Shown in pieces: positions 46,813 through 57,021 of a DNA stretch of 64,000 nt. A program made the position numbers and the translations under genes. Each line of letters begins with the position of its first letter. The first letter of the stretch is position 1. The notes under the pieces are model-generated. The model was not told where the DNA came from. It saw only the letters and a list, made by a program, of their open reading frames with translations, and made no database searches. This DNA comes from Adiantum capillus-veneris (taxonomy: Eukaryota; Streptophyta; Polypodiopsida; Polypodiales; Pteridaceae). Location: contig CM043960.1 of assembly GCA_014529385.2 (NCBI GenBank), positions 71,682,910-71,746,909 on the forward strand, read 5' to 3'.

Positions 46813-47295
46813 TAGGCATTTCCATTGTGTTTTGCCACAGTTGATTGCTCTAGATCATAAGAGAAAGATTCGATCTCATTGTTTGCATGTGTTTAATGAA
46901 CGGGTTGTCACTCCGTCTCTATATTCATCTACATTGCATACACAGTCTTTAGAGAAGACAATATTTTTTCCCTTCACTTTACATGGAATGGGTATGTTCA
47001 TGGTTTTGTGTTGGAAATGGTTTCACGAATTTTCAGCTATGGAGATTCTTGAAGAAGAAAGAAGCAGGTCTCTAGACGAAGTTGAAACAAGGAAGGAGCC
47101 ACAAAAGACTTTGTGTCGCTTTCGGCGCGGCCCAAAGAAGCAAGCGTTGCAGACCTTTATGAAGTTCAAGTACCACATGACCCACACATCAGAGTGGGCC
47201 GACGAAGAGTCCCTTCCAGCATTCCGGATGCTATTGGCGATCTCCCTCGACACCATACAGTTCGGTACCAGTACCTCACTTTGAAAAGGAGGGGA
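46813..47295 (+). other. X2 3' interior and purine tract
   Basis: An open frame with RRHFHCVLPQLIALDHKRKI continues to 47284 and matches the X1 interior near 20975-21245. It belongs to the family but has no recognised domain. AAAAGGAGGGGA at 47284-47295 primes plus-strand synthesis. Confidence 0.6.
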
Positions 47296-48550
47296 TCTCA
47301 CGTGACACATCCAACCCTATGTGTCCGTGGACAAGCTACAGTATGATCACGGTTCAGTCAATCCAGTCAAGCCTAGATTAGCAGTGATTTGGCACTTTTG
47401 TGAGTCTATTCGTAGACCGTGTATGCCCGGTCACTTACCATAGATGCATATCCTCTGGTTGCACACAGCATGATCATCAAAATTCCCATCAGAATCCATT
47501 AGAATAAGTTAGGGAATTTTTCCAATGCATTTAGCCTAATTTCCCTATTTTTGACAGTTTTCACTTATTATTTTTAAGTGACTTTCCAACAAAAGTAGGT
47601 AGGGCAATTTTGCTAAGTTTGTATATAAGCAAACCCAAGTTAGCACTAAATGGCAGAAGAAGCAGCACGAGCTCCCCGCTCAACAGGCGTCTTCTCAGCA
47701 AGAACCCGCAGTACCCCCCCAAGCCTGGCGTTTTCCTCTCCATGAGCCTAGCGTTTTCAGTTTGGGTCTTCACCATCGCCAGACACTCCCCCCACTTGGC
47801 GTTTTCACAATTGCTTGGTCGCCACAGTACCCTACAGCCCAGCGTTTTGCATATCGCCAGCACCTCCACAGCCTGGCGTTTTCAGCCTTCCCATGATCGC
47901 CAGCAGTCCCCAGAACCCAGCATTTTTCACTAACTCTACAGTACCAGATCAGCGTTTTCTGTTTTCAGCCCATTGGTCGCAGATAGGCACCTTTTTCAGC
48001 ATGCATGATTTGCATCAGATTCAGCCATAAAGACTTGCAGACATCCCCATTTTCAGCCCTCGAAAACATAGCCAAAACAGTCATTTTCAGCCACCGAAAC
48101 AGCCAGACATCCCCATTTTCAGCCCTCGAAAACATAGCCAAAACAGTCATTTTCAGCCACCGAAACAGCCCCGAAATTCAGCAGTTAGAAGACCGCAGAT
48201 TTCAGCCCTAAAGTCGTCGTCGTCACCGGCATAGTCTCAGGTTGCATCAGTCCACTGCATCGTCATTGTACCACTTTGTGCAATCAATAAGTAGACCACT
48301 CTCGCCGACGAGAGTGGGGCCTTCGGAGGAGGGTTTTTCAACGTCTCTGGTGTCGTATCTCTCTTCTCTCTCTATCTCTCAGTCTCATACACTTGCACGC
48401 ACAGTGTCCATTCACTTTGTTTGTGATCATAGCACTTTCCATTAAGAACGAAAGGCTCTACCTTCCATAAGAACTAAAAGGAACCCTTGAGTATAGTTCA
48501 GAGCACTCATCTTGAGCAAAGCGCAAACAATCATTCCGCTGCACCTAATA
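47296..48550 (+). repeat. X2 3' LTR (1255 bp)
   Basis: Matches the 5' LTR with an extra tandem copy of about 66 bp (CATCCCCATTTTCAGCC block, 48040-48170). Terminal dinucleotides are mutated on both sides. Confidence 0.9.
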
Positions 48551-48779
48551 GGTACAGACCGTATTGTACGGACGTACCATATCATACGATAAGGTATGTA
48601 CGTACAGATCCTACCTTGTTTCCTTGTAAGTTAAAGACCCCTTGGGTGAGGGCTTGAGTTGGCAACCGGATACAGCTTTAGGAGTTGTAGTTGCAGGTGT
48701 TTGAGTGGATAGGTTTGTGATCCCGAACTGACAAAGAGGCCAAGCTATAGAGGTGCTTTGCTCCAGCTTTCTTCTGTCA

Positions 48780-49227
48780 ATGGATGTTGGATTTGTGGAG
48801 CCTTTTACATCCGAATGTTTGTGGGAATACTTTTCAGCATAATGCTCACTCGTCGTATCGTGCACAGCTAGATCGGTGGTGTGTCCTTAATATGCAACAG
48901 TATGATGAGTATGTATGCAAGATGAGCATTGACCACACCTTGTTAGTGTCTGATCATGCCCCGGTTTTGATGGCCTTGCGCTTTGGGCAAATGTATGATA
49001 CCTATCTTTCGCATGAGGTATTTCGTGGCATGATTCATGATGTCATTCTCCCACTGGTCGCCCAAATGCATTTGGATCCTGATATTGCTTGGTATCGTTT
49101 CCTCATGCGTGTGCAAAGTTTGATTCAGGATTATAGCAAGTACTATATGCTTCAGTTACACGGGAGTGTTGACGATGCGAAAAATGTTCATCGAGAGCTC
49201 CAAATTTTGGCTAATACGCCACTGTGA
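48780..49227 (+). pseudogene. LINE-B endonuclease, C-terminal half
   Basis: MLDLWSLLHPN, TFQHNAHSSYRAQLDRWCVL and LLVSDHAPVLMAL give the conserved end of the L1 endonuclease, with the catalytic Asp-His of SDHAPV intact. It joins the left half ending at 40296. Confidence 0.88.
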
Positions 49228-50664
49228 GTTGACAACGCTTTGTCATGCTCGAGTATGTCTGCAACATAATGACAAACGCAAACTAGATAAATGGCAAACT
49301 CGTGCTCGGCATCGAGCGTTTGTAGATAAGGAATGTGCTTCGAAACAGTTTTTTAAGCACCTACACTATTCAAGGGCCTCTCAAGCCATTAAGAGGGTGA
49401 AGCTCCCATCAGGCTCCTGGACAACTTCGAAAAGTGAGCTTGCTGATGCCTTGATGTCGCATTTTGGGAATGTAATTTGCTATTCCTCCTCTGGTTTCTA
49501 TTGAAACTCGTTGTGCCCGCCGACTTCTGTTATCTAAAGTGAATGCAATTCTCTCCTCTCGTGATGCGCAAGCGATGGAGGTGGATTTTACTGAAAATGA
49601 ATTGCACTCAGCATTGATTGCTCTTGGCATATGGTGTTCCCCTGGTTGGAACAGACTCTGTGGAATTTTTCATCTCCTTCTGGGAGCACTTGAAAGAGCC
49701 TTTGCTCTATATGATGAATGTTGCGTGGAATAAGCTGAATTTGCCATTGTCTTGGAAAGAAGGCTTGCTGAAATTATTGCCTAGGCAGGCGCTTTGCGAG
49801 CATTTTTCTCATTGGCGGTCGATTACCCTCATGCCGGTCGTATACAAAATTTTGCCTAAGATGATTGTGCATCAAATCAAGGAGTCACTTCTTGCAGGTA
49901 TCCATCCCGCTTAATATGTTTTCATCCCTCGTCGCCAGATCATGGATAATTTGGCGAATGTCTTGATTGGAATGGAATATGCCCAATATACCCAGCAAGA
50001 TATACTCGTGATGCAAGTGGACATTGGAAAGGCCTTTGATACGATACAGTGGGATTTCATTGCTGATACAATGCGAGCCCTTGGATTTGATCCTAGAATA
50101 GCCAATGTTGTATATTCCTTGTATGCTCATAGTTTGTCGTTTAGCCTTCTTGATGGTGACCTGACTGATCCTTCGCAACTTGGATGCTCTGTCAGGCAAG
50201 GTTGTCCCCTCAACGCTTTATTGTATGACATTGCCACCCACCCCTTGTTGTTGCATCTAGATCACTTGACTTCCATTGGCCGTCTTCACGGATTGCAATT
50301 ACCCTCTGGGAATGACTTTATTGGCTACGCTTATGCTGATGACTCATTATTCATGCCTCGTAATAACCCGGATGATATGCGTGAGATTATGCAAGCTTTG
50401 GATACATTTGGGCTTGCGGCTGGCCTTAAGGTCAACTTCATAAAATCCAAACTATTGCCTCTTCATGCATGCGATTGGCATCATCTTTTGTGGCCTGGAG
50501 AGATAATTGATTCGCATGAGATTGTCAGACACTTGGGGTATCCTATTTGGCAGAATGTAACCAATACCCAGCAAGTGAATTGGGTTATGCAACGCCTACA
50601 ATTAAAATTGCACTATTGGAAACTGTCCACTTGGCCGTTACATGTTCGGCTTCGTATTGTCTAG
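49228..50664 (+). pseudogene. LINE-B reverse transcriptase
   Basis: After frame changes, NLPLSWKEGLLKLLPR, HWRSITLMPVVYKIL, then a stop at 49912 in place of a codon before FIPRRQIMDNL. The palm follows: VMQVDIGKAFDTIQWDFI, GCSVRQGCPLNALLYDIA and FIGYAYADDSLFM, with the YADD catalytic pair intact, then LKVNFIKSKLL and HLGYPIW. The RT core from 49942 to 50664 is open. Confidence 0.92.
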
Positions 50665-51720
50665 AGCATAATGATGGCATATGTTCAGTTCTATTTGCCA
50701 TTGTTACATTGGCCTCCTCTTCGCCTTGCATCGCTTATGTCTGAAATTTAGTCTAATTTCTTGCGTAGTGATTCCCGAAAGAAAGGCCTTCATTTGTTAT
50801 CTATGGAGAAACTTTGCACTCCGAAGCGCTTTGGGGGCTTAGTATTTTGGATCTTCGCCGCCATGCTCTAGCAAGGAAGGACATGTGGCAAGATGGAGGG
50901 TCGTATTCCTGGTTGCTCGGTTATTCTGCTTTACTCATTGCTTGGAAAGCGGTGACAGTTCATCTTTCATGGCATGGCAGACTACAACCAATTGGGAATT
51001 CTATACGCTTGGAAAGCATTCACTGGACTCGAGCATTCTCATTTTCTTTTGTTGACCGTTCGCCACGTCAAGCATACTTTCTCTCTTGTCGAGGAATATG
51101 TACGGTGGATGATGTGGTTGACACGTGTGGGAATATGCTTCCTTTCTCTCGAGCGGCTGAACACTTTTCTTTGGGTGCATTATCGCCAGATTTGGAAAGA
51201 ACTTCAGCAAATGCTCGCTGCTTTCCTGCCTGTTCCGCCGTTGGCTAATGGAAACCGTATGACGGATTGGACTTTATGGGAAACATCTTTTGATGCCATT
51301 TCTACTAGCAACATTTATGCCTCTCTTCTGCGTGATTCTTGGCCGGCTGATCATTGTAATGCGCTATGGTCGTTGCATAGATCTGATTTATGGTGGAGAA
51401 AGGCTCTTACTGCGATTTGGAAGAGCCATTTGCCTCTGAAAGAATGTCTGTTTCTTTGGTGCTTCTTGTTGGGAGTTCTCCCTCTTGGAACTTTCCTTGT
51501 TGCACGTCATGTCAGCTCTTCTTGTTGTATCACATGTTCAGCTTGTGAAGAGACTGTTATGCACCAGCTTTGGGATTGTCGCGTCAACAAGGCCTTTCTT
51601 GCCTGCATATCATCATGTATGCGCCTTCGATTTCCCTTGGCGACTTTCCACAAACGGTTTTGGGCTTTTCGCGTCCTCTCGACTTCCCTTCAATAATTTG
51701 CAGCCTTCTTCACTTGGGTT
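50665..51720 (+). pseudogene. LINE-B ORF2 C-terminal region with zinc-binding motif
   Basis: Frame-shifted remainder of ORF2. WKSHLPLKECLFLWCFLLG, LPLGTFLVARH and CITCSACEETVMHQLWDC at 51415-51580 form the zf-RVT region that follows RT in plant L1 elements (C-x2-C...H...C). Confidence 0.85.
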
Positions 51721-52003
51721 AGATTATGGTCCTTATGGTCTTTGTGGCGCCAATGCAATCTTCGCATGTTCCATCAGCAAGAGGCAGATCTCTTTCCTTT
51801 TTTCAAGATATCACCTAGGCAATCCTTACATTTTGCCCTTGATGTTGGGGACATATCGCCCGATATCCTACAGCTATCCTATGTTTGCTTCTAGCCGCCG
51901 GAACACTTCTATGTTCTTTCCTTTTGTATCTATCTTTCTGATGGGTTTTCCTCACTCTGAGGATTCCCATTTGTAAATAAATCAAATCAAATTTACAAAA
52001 AAA

Positions 52004-52004
<1 letters not shown>
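51721..52004 (+). other. LINE-B 3' UTR and A-tail
   Basis: Non-coding end with AAATAAATC and a short A-run at 51997-52004, followed directly by the (TG)n tract. Confidence 0.75.

Positions 52005-52081
<77 letters not shown>
52005..52081. repeat. (TG)n(AG)n microsatellite in copper-ATPase intron 1
   Basis: About 20 TG units (52005-52044) followed by about 17 AG units. On the minus strand it lies just inside the intron after the donor site of the copper-ATPase exon. Confidence 0.9.
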
Positions 52082-52085
<4 letters not shown>

Positions 52086-52092
52086 ATCATAC

Positions 52093-52506
52093 ACTGATAA
52101 AAACAGGGCAGAACACAACTTGGGCTGTGCTTTGAAGTAACGAAACGCTTGCATCCTGAATTCCATGAAGACGTTTGACAGCCTTCTCAACAGAGCTAGC
52201 ACAGGCAGCGCACTCCATGCCCTTCACCTTGAATTTGACCTTGCTGACAACAGCAATGGCTGATGGCCCATCATTTGAGCAAACTTCAGAGGTGCCAATT
52301 ACATTGTCATTAGCTGATGATGAGATTTTGCTTGATGGAGAGTAGAGACGAGGCATGGCCGGATAGCGTGGAATAGGCACCAGCACAAGATTGTTACCAG
52401 AAGAAGAAGCTGGAGCAGGGGGCTCTACCACACAAGCGCTTGAGGAAAGGTATTTTTCAAAGGTCTCCATATCCACTTTTCCGCAGCAATTCTCCATTTT
52501 GAGCAT
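52093..52506 (-). CDS. Copper-transporting P1B-type ATPase (RAN1/HMA5-like), exon 1
   Basis: From ATG 52506 (MLKMENCCGK; MENCC at 52497 is an alternative) 138 codons run to a donor AGT|GTATGA at 52093/52092. A ~85-residue leader is followed by a heavy-metal-associated domain: VKFKVKGMECAACASSVEKA at residues ~91-110, with the GMxCxxC copper-binding loop, then KRLHGIQDASV and AQVVFCPVF. The loop and the R-L-x-G-I pattern match the first HMA repeat of plant RAN1/HMA5 copper pumps, and the intron falls where those proteins continue. Only part of one HMA domain is here. No later exon is visible at lower coordinates. Family confident, exact orthology not. Confidence 0.8.
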
Positions 52507-54640
52507 ATTGTGAAGGCTGGAGAGCGCTGAACAACGAGAGAACAACCACAGCTAGAACTCTTTAGAGATGCCGATTCTGAAGTTTGCAAAGCAAGGAAGG
52601 CCGCTTCGGGGTGTAGCAATGTCGAAGAAAGCAGTGCAGGAGATCATACTGTAGCTGCTAAACAGGAAATGGAGGCTTGAGCTTGACTCTTCACGCTGAG
52701 AAGGTTTCCATAGCGAGAGCTCAGCATATTGTTTGTCTGTGTAGAGAAACATAGGCGAGGAAAGAGGACACTGCATTAGAAGCACGTCCTCTCCGCTCCA
52801 CCACCTTCTGTAGTGTATGAGGGGGCAAAGGCCACCTCGTACCGCCTTTAAAACTTTTAAACTGAATGGTTGAGAACCGGTGTAGAGTAGGAGTAGTTGA
52901 AACTGGGGTGGGGCCCAGCCTCCACTTAGAGAAGTTAGCATTTGTAAAGTGGGAATCACTAGGTACCCTCCTTTCCAAGTGTCCAGACTCGCTTTCACCA
53001 ACCAACACTTTCATGAGTAGCCTGAAGCATCCCGTAGCCTTAAAAAATAAAGCCCTCTAACTACTACAAGTTGCGCCATACACAAAAAGGGAAAAACAAC
53101 CATAAAAAGCACAGCAACAGGAAAAAGCATAGGACTTGTGTAGCATGGATGATGGAAATTGGAATACTTGCTAACTCGCGCAGTTGGTGTTTGCGTACAA
53201 GCATAATATGGTATATCAATCGACAAAGAAAAACGAATATAGTAAGCCCACTGATTGGTAATAGCTTGAAGTTGGAGAGAAAGAGGTCACGGAAGCAAAA
53301 AAGTTGAACGGGTGTCCCACATGAAGAAGGATCCAAAGAGTAGCAACACACACGTTAGAAATCTACTTAGGTTGCACAAAGGGCATGAGATGTGCACATT
53401 TAAGAGATATTACCATCGTCACAATAGTTTTTCTCATTAGCATTGAATCCGTCTAGGGTCATGCATAGCCCAATATAAGTATTATGTGAGAAGGCAAAAA
53501 TTGCAAAACTTGCCACATGTTGAGGGTTCATGCAAGTTTGGAGATGAGAGGTACCCCTACAGCTTGAAGAAGGAATGATGATGATGACATGGAAGATGCC
53601 TAGCACTATTGCAGCCTTAAATCTTTATACACCAAGGATTTACACCATCAAGAAAAGCATATGTTGAAAAAATCATCCCCTTTTATCCTATTTTTTCACA
53701 TGAGAGAGAGGGAGGGAGGGAGGTTCTCGTTTCCTCTCCTTGTTACACAACTTTTTTTGTTTTCAAAGAGCAGCTATATACTATAAATAATATACCAGTG
53801 AGACGCCTACCGCCTTTGGCGACGGTGCAGCAAGAAAAGGGAAATTAATCATTAATGAATAAGAAGACCATCAAAAACTTTCTTGTGCTTTTGTAAATAT
53901 ACCATGCTTTTGTGATGATATATTCTTTTCCCACAATATGAAAGTGTGTTTGGTTCTCATCCAAACCTTGAGGGTTGAGTGTTGTGCATGTTGAACATGC
54001 CACAACAAACTTGCCAAGTATTACAAAGCACATCTTTTCAACAATATGTGCTTAGTAATCTCATCGTCAATTGTATATCCAAATAGATGTCTTGCATGAT
54101 AGCATATGCCCTCAAATTGTGATCGTCATTGAATAGAATGTATGGCTCTATATGAATCAAAGACAACCTACGAGAGTTTCCTAGCCCTACCCATGGACAT
54201 ATATTGCAATGGGTGTAGCACCTCAAGGATATCATTTATTTGAAGTGGTTGCTTAGGAGAGAAGCCAAGGTTTTAAACTCATTAGAAACAACCCATAGCT
54301 TCCCAGCCTTGCCCTTGTTAGGCAAGATCTTGCAATTAGTGCAATCCAACATACAATGGATGTTGCTCTATCTTATGCCTTCATGCACATATTTTGTTCC
54401 TTCCTCTAGGATTTGCAAATTAACTACCATATAGTCTACTTCATGTGGTTGATGGTTCATATTGGTTTATCAATAAGGACATGATCTAGCAATGTTCTCT
54501 ACGGTCAGACTTGTTCGCACTACACCTTACATGTAGATGAGACTATTAGCTACTACCTTTGGGTTTCTCACATGCGCATATATGGTATGGCATGCAGTTT
54601 GTAGCTTGCTATCTTACACAAGCATTGTCTCTTGGCATAC
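52507..54640. other. Copper-ATPase upstream region and unassigned spacer
   Basis: The first few hundred bases should hold the promoter and 5' UTR of the copper-ATPase gene on the minus strand, but no TATA or transcription start could be fixed. Farther out there is a GAGG-rich tract at 53704-53730 and no credible coding on either strand. Open frames at 52552-53351 lack any conserved pattern. Confidence 0.5.
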
Positions 54641-54779
54641 TGCATAATGTAAGGATTTAGTATTTACGTAATTACCTAAAAAAATTTGTGATCACAAGGT
54701 CTTATTAACATATTTACATAATCACACTGAACATGATCACAAACAAGCCGGTTGAGAGCAACCTGGAAACCCACAAAAG

Positions 54780-54960
54780 CCCGCCTGGCAAAACAATTTT
54801 CCTTGTGGGCCCACTAGGCAATAGGGTTTTTCCTATTGGCCCATCGAGAAAACCCTAATGCCCGGCGGGCCCGCAACTAAATATATATAGAGCCCCGATC
54901 GGGCCCTTTGGGTGTTATTTCTTGAGCCACTATGAGAGAGAGAGAGAGAGTGCGTGCGCG
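54780..54960 (+). promoter_or_regulatory. Promoter-like block: GGCCCA elements, telobox, TATA
   Basis: TGGGCCCAC at 54805-54813, TTGGCCCAT at 54836-54844, AAACCCTAA (telobox) at 54850-54858 and CGGGCCCG near 54866 precede TATATATAG at 54882-54890. Site II GGCCCA motifs with a telobox upstream of TATA are typical of plant promoters active in dividing cells. An (AG)n run lies downstream. What it drives is unclear; the nearest plus-strand coding is at 56.3 kb. Confidence 0.5.
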
Positions 54961-55842
54961 CACGCGTTGTGTGGTGACATGTCTTTTGTCGTATTGCACG
55001 TCAATCATAAGTTACCTTACCACATAATGTGAGTGTGTGCATAAGCTGTTCTACGGAACAGTGCTTACCACAGGGGCATCACCTCAGTGTCGTAGGGAAT
55101 ATGGTGTCCTTGTCGTAAGTATTGGCTCATTGTTTGGGTACTATGTCGATAATGCGGCGATTCTAGTATCCTTATGGTGAGTCAACTTCCTTTACCCTTT
55201 CCAGAAAAACATATGGGCATTGATCGGTAACGCGGCTATATGATGCTCGTATGCAAGCCATTATTGCTCTTTAGATTCGGGCAGCAGCACTCGCTCGGTA
55301 GCGTGGCTAATTGATTGTCGTTTGTTAGAAGCATTTGTTATTGCATAAATGTGGTGTTCCTGTCGTTCAATCGGCCGTACGAATGCCATATATTTTGTAT
55401 ATGCATGTGGAATTCATTTTTTAAATATTAAGTATATGAAATACTTGGCCGAGTATTTCATATACAAATGTTTGAATTGTTTGAAATTGTTGTTTTTAAG
55501 TGTTCTTGTGAAAATATATACTATCTAATCATATTCAAAAGAAACTTTTATACATCAATCATCGTTGCTATTTTAAATGCTACATTTACATAAGTAATAT
55601 TTACATTATGCTATTTCACTATGTCTACAAATAGCCAATATACTTTCAATTTAAAAAAGTATATGCACACATTTTGCATGTAAGACATTCATTTTAATCT
55701 TTTTAAAGAGCAAAACGTTATTTGCAAGTTATGAGTGGTTTTGTATACTATCAATGTTTTAAAATGAGGTAAAATGAGATTGGTAATATGTACATCATGC
55801 TGCACATATCTTCTATTGAATCAAATTTTTTTGAAGTGATAA
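54960..55842. other. Transcribed-leader-like or LTR-like sequence, non-coding
   Basis: A motif TCGGTAACGCGGCTA (55229), TCGGTAGCGTGGCTA (55295) and TCGATAATGCGGCGA (55144) recurs about every 65-85 bp, suggesting decayed tandem units. The rest is AT-rich with no coding. Confidence 0.5.
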
Positions 55843-56335
55843 CGTGCAAAATATAAACTCATGTCTTATGTTCTATCAATATATTTGAAGTGTTTTGGGT
55901 TTTTAACTTGTTCTGTTAGATCTGGACGATTTTCTTTTAGCAGTTACTTATTTTTATTGCATTTTTCACGATTAAACATAGCATTTTAAAGTTAAAATGA
56001 TTATCAACTTAAATAAATATAATCTTGCACAATTTTTTGAAGTCTTTAAGTCACGGGTATGGTTTGTTTGAACTAGTCTGAGAATGTAACGTGCAAAATA
56101 TGAACTCATGTCTTATGGTTTATCACAATATGCTGAAATGTTTTAGGTTTTTAACCTGTATTGTTTGATCTGGATGGTTTTCTTAAGAGTTACTTTTTTT
56201 CTGCATTTTACATGAGTAAACATAGCATGTTAAAGTGAAAATGGTTTTCAATCTGTATCAATATAATCGTGCACATTTTTTTGAAGTCGTCAAGTCACTG
56301 TGATGGTTTGTCTGAACTAGCTGTGTGAGAGTGCC
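55842..56335. repeat. Tandem duplication of about 245 bp
   Basis: AACGTGCAAAATAT at about 55843 and 56091 open two diverged copies that share CTCATGTCTTATG, GTTTTTAAC, TCTGGA and TTTTTTGAAGTC. AT-rich, non-coding. Confidence 0.82.
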
Positions 56336-56355
56336 AGTGCACCCATGAAACTATA

Positions 56356-56740
56356 TTGATATGCTGTTTTTTATTGTCCAATGCAAAAATGATGCCAGAT
56401 CAAAAGAAAATTATTATGTGTGCTATTAAAAAAGAATGTATTTTGGCAATATCATCATGTGCAAATGGTCGCATAGAACAGATTAATGAAAGTGACATCT
56501 TCATTAAAGACCTCACTAGCACTATATGGGAGAACACAAAGCGCATGTTGTGAGGTGAAGGCCAGTATGAGTTGTTCATTCCTACAAGGATTCGAGAATT
56601 TGACCCCCATCACAAGGTCAAGACAATGTTGGGCAATATGAAAGTCTATTGTAGAGACTTAAAAGAAGATCTCCCTCCCACGTGCGATATGGAAAAAATA
56701 GAGTTGTGGGACAAACTATGGGAGAGCAGAAGGTCAAATT
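56356..56740 (+). pseudogene. Unrecognised protein fragment upstream of kinase-like locus
   Basis: An open frame (KKIIMCAIKKECILAISS, DIFIKDLTSTIWENTKRML) reaches a stop at 56551, and the same frame reads on with YELFIPTRIREFDPHHKVKT and IELWDKLWESRR. Amino-acid composition is protein-like and the post-stop part stays open, suggesting a decayed gene. No family recognised. It precedes the kinase-like frame by about 300 bp on the same strand. Confidence 0.4.
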
Positions 56741-57021
56741 GAAGCGGGTGAAAGCTCAAGACCTTGGGGGGTTCACCTCTTAGACATGTAAGTTAGCACA
56801 TGATTTCAAATGAGTGGGTTTTTTAATTGCCAAAATTCCAAAATTTTAAGAGGATTATATTAATAGAAGGGTATTTTTAATTGATTTTAGAGAAAACCTA
56901 ATAAGTTTTTGAAGAAAAGAGCTCAAGACCAAGCTTCCTTACCCAAGAGATTGAAGATGGCCCAAGATGCGCGAGTGGGCGATCATATGCCAGCGGCACT
57001 GGCGCAATCATTCGCACAGCA

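Larger units (their letters stand above)
42308..48550 (+). mobile_element. X2: family X LTR retrotransposon, plus orientation
   Basis: LTRs 42308-43496 and 47296-48550, tRNA-Met site, gag, zinc knuckle, protease-like domain, acidic HD-repeat frame and a purine tract, but no RT, RNase H or integrase. Flanks AGTAC (42303-42307) and GGTAC (48551-48555) are a 5-bp duplication with one mismatch. The 3' LTR terminal bases are mutated (TC..TA for TG..CA). The most complete X copy here and the reference for X1, X3 and X4. Confidence 0.9.
41847..48618. mobile_element. Y: GTAC-rich MITE of hAT type, split by X2
   Basis: A perfect 8-bp duplication TTTCCTTG flanks it (41839-41846 and 48619-48626). Ends are CAAGGTGGTAAGG and, inverted, CAAGGTAGGATC. 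Subterminal zones are dense in GGTACGT/GTACGTAC motifs at 41855-41930 and 48551-48612. Without X2 it is about 529 bp and has no coding capacity. Duplication length and CAAGG terminus fit hAT. Confidence 0.88.
38267..52004 (+). mobile_element. LINE-B: L1-type LINE with internal insertions
   Basis: ORF1 (RRM-like plus zinc knuckle), endonuclease, RT and C-terminal zinc region are read in order. The 3' end is AAATAAATCAAATC, TTTAC and an A8 tail at 52004. Both flanks are (TG)n followed by AGAGAG, which suggests insertion into a TG/AG microsatellite, although the duplication cannot be measured there. The endonuclease is interrupted between about 40296 and 48780. Many stops and shifts make it inactive. 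Confidence 0.85.

Noticed and set aside
43500-47295. X2 as a complete gypsy or copia element
   Set aside because: No reverse transcriptase, RNase H or integrase motif exists in any frame between the LTRs.
52552-53351. Two minus-strand frames of about 95-150 codons upstream of the copper-ATPase exon
   Set aside because: No conserved motif and different frames; more likely promoter and leader sequence.
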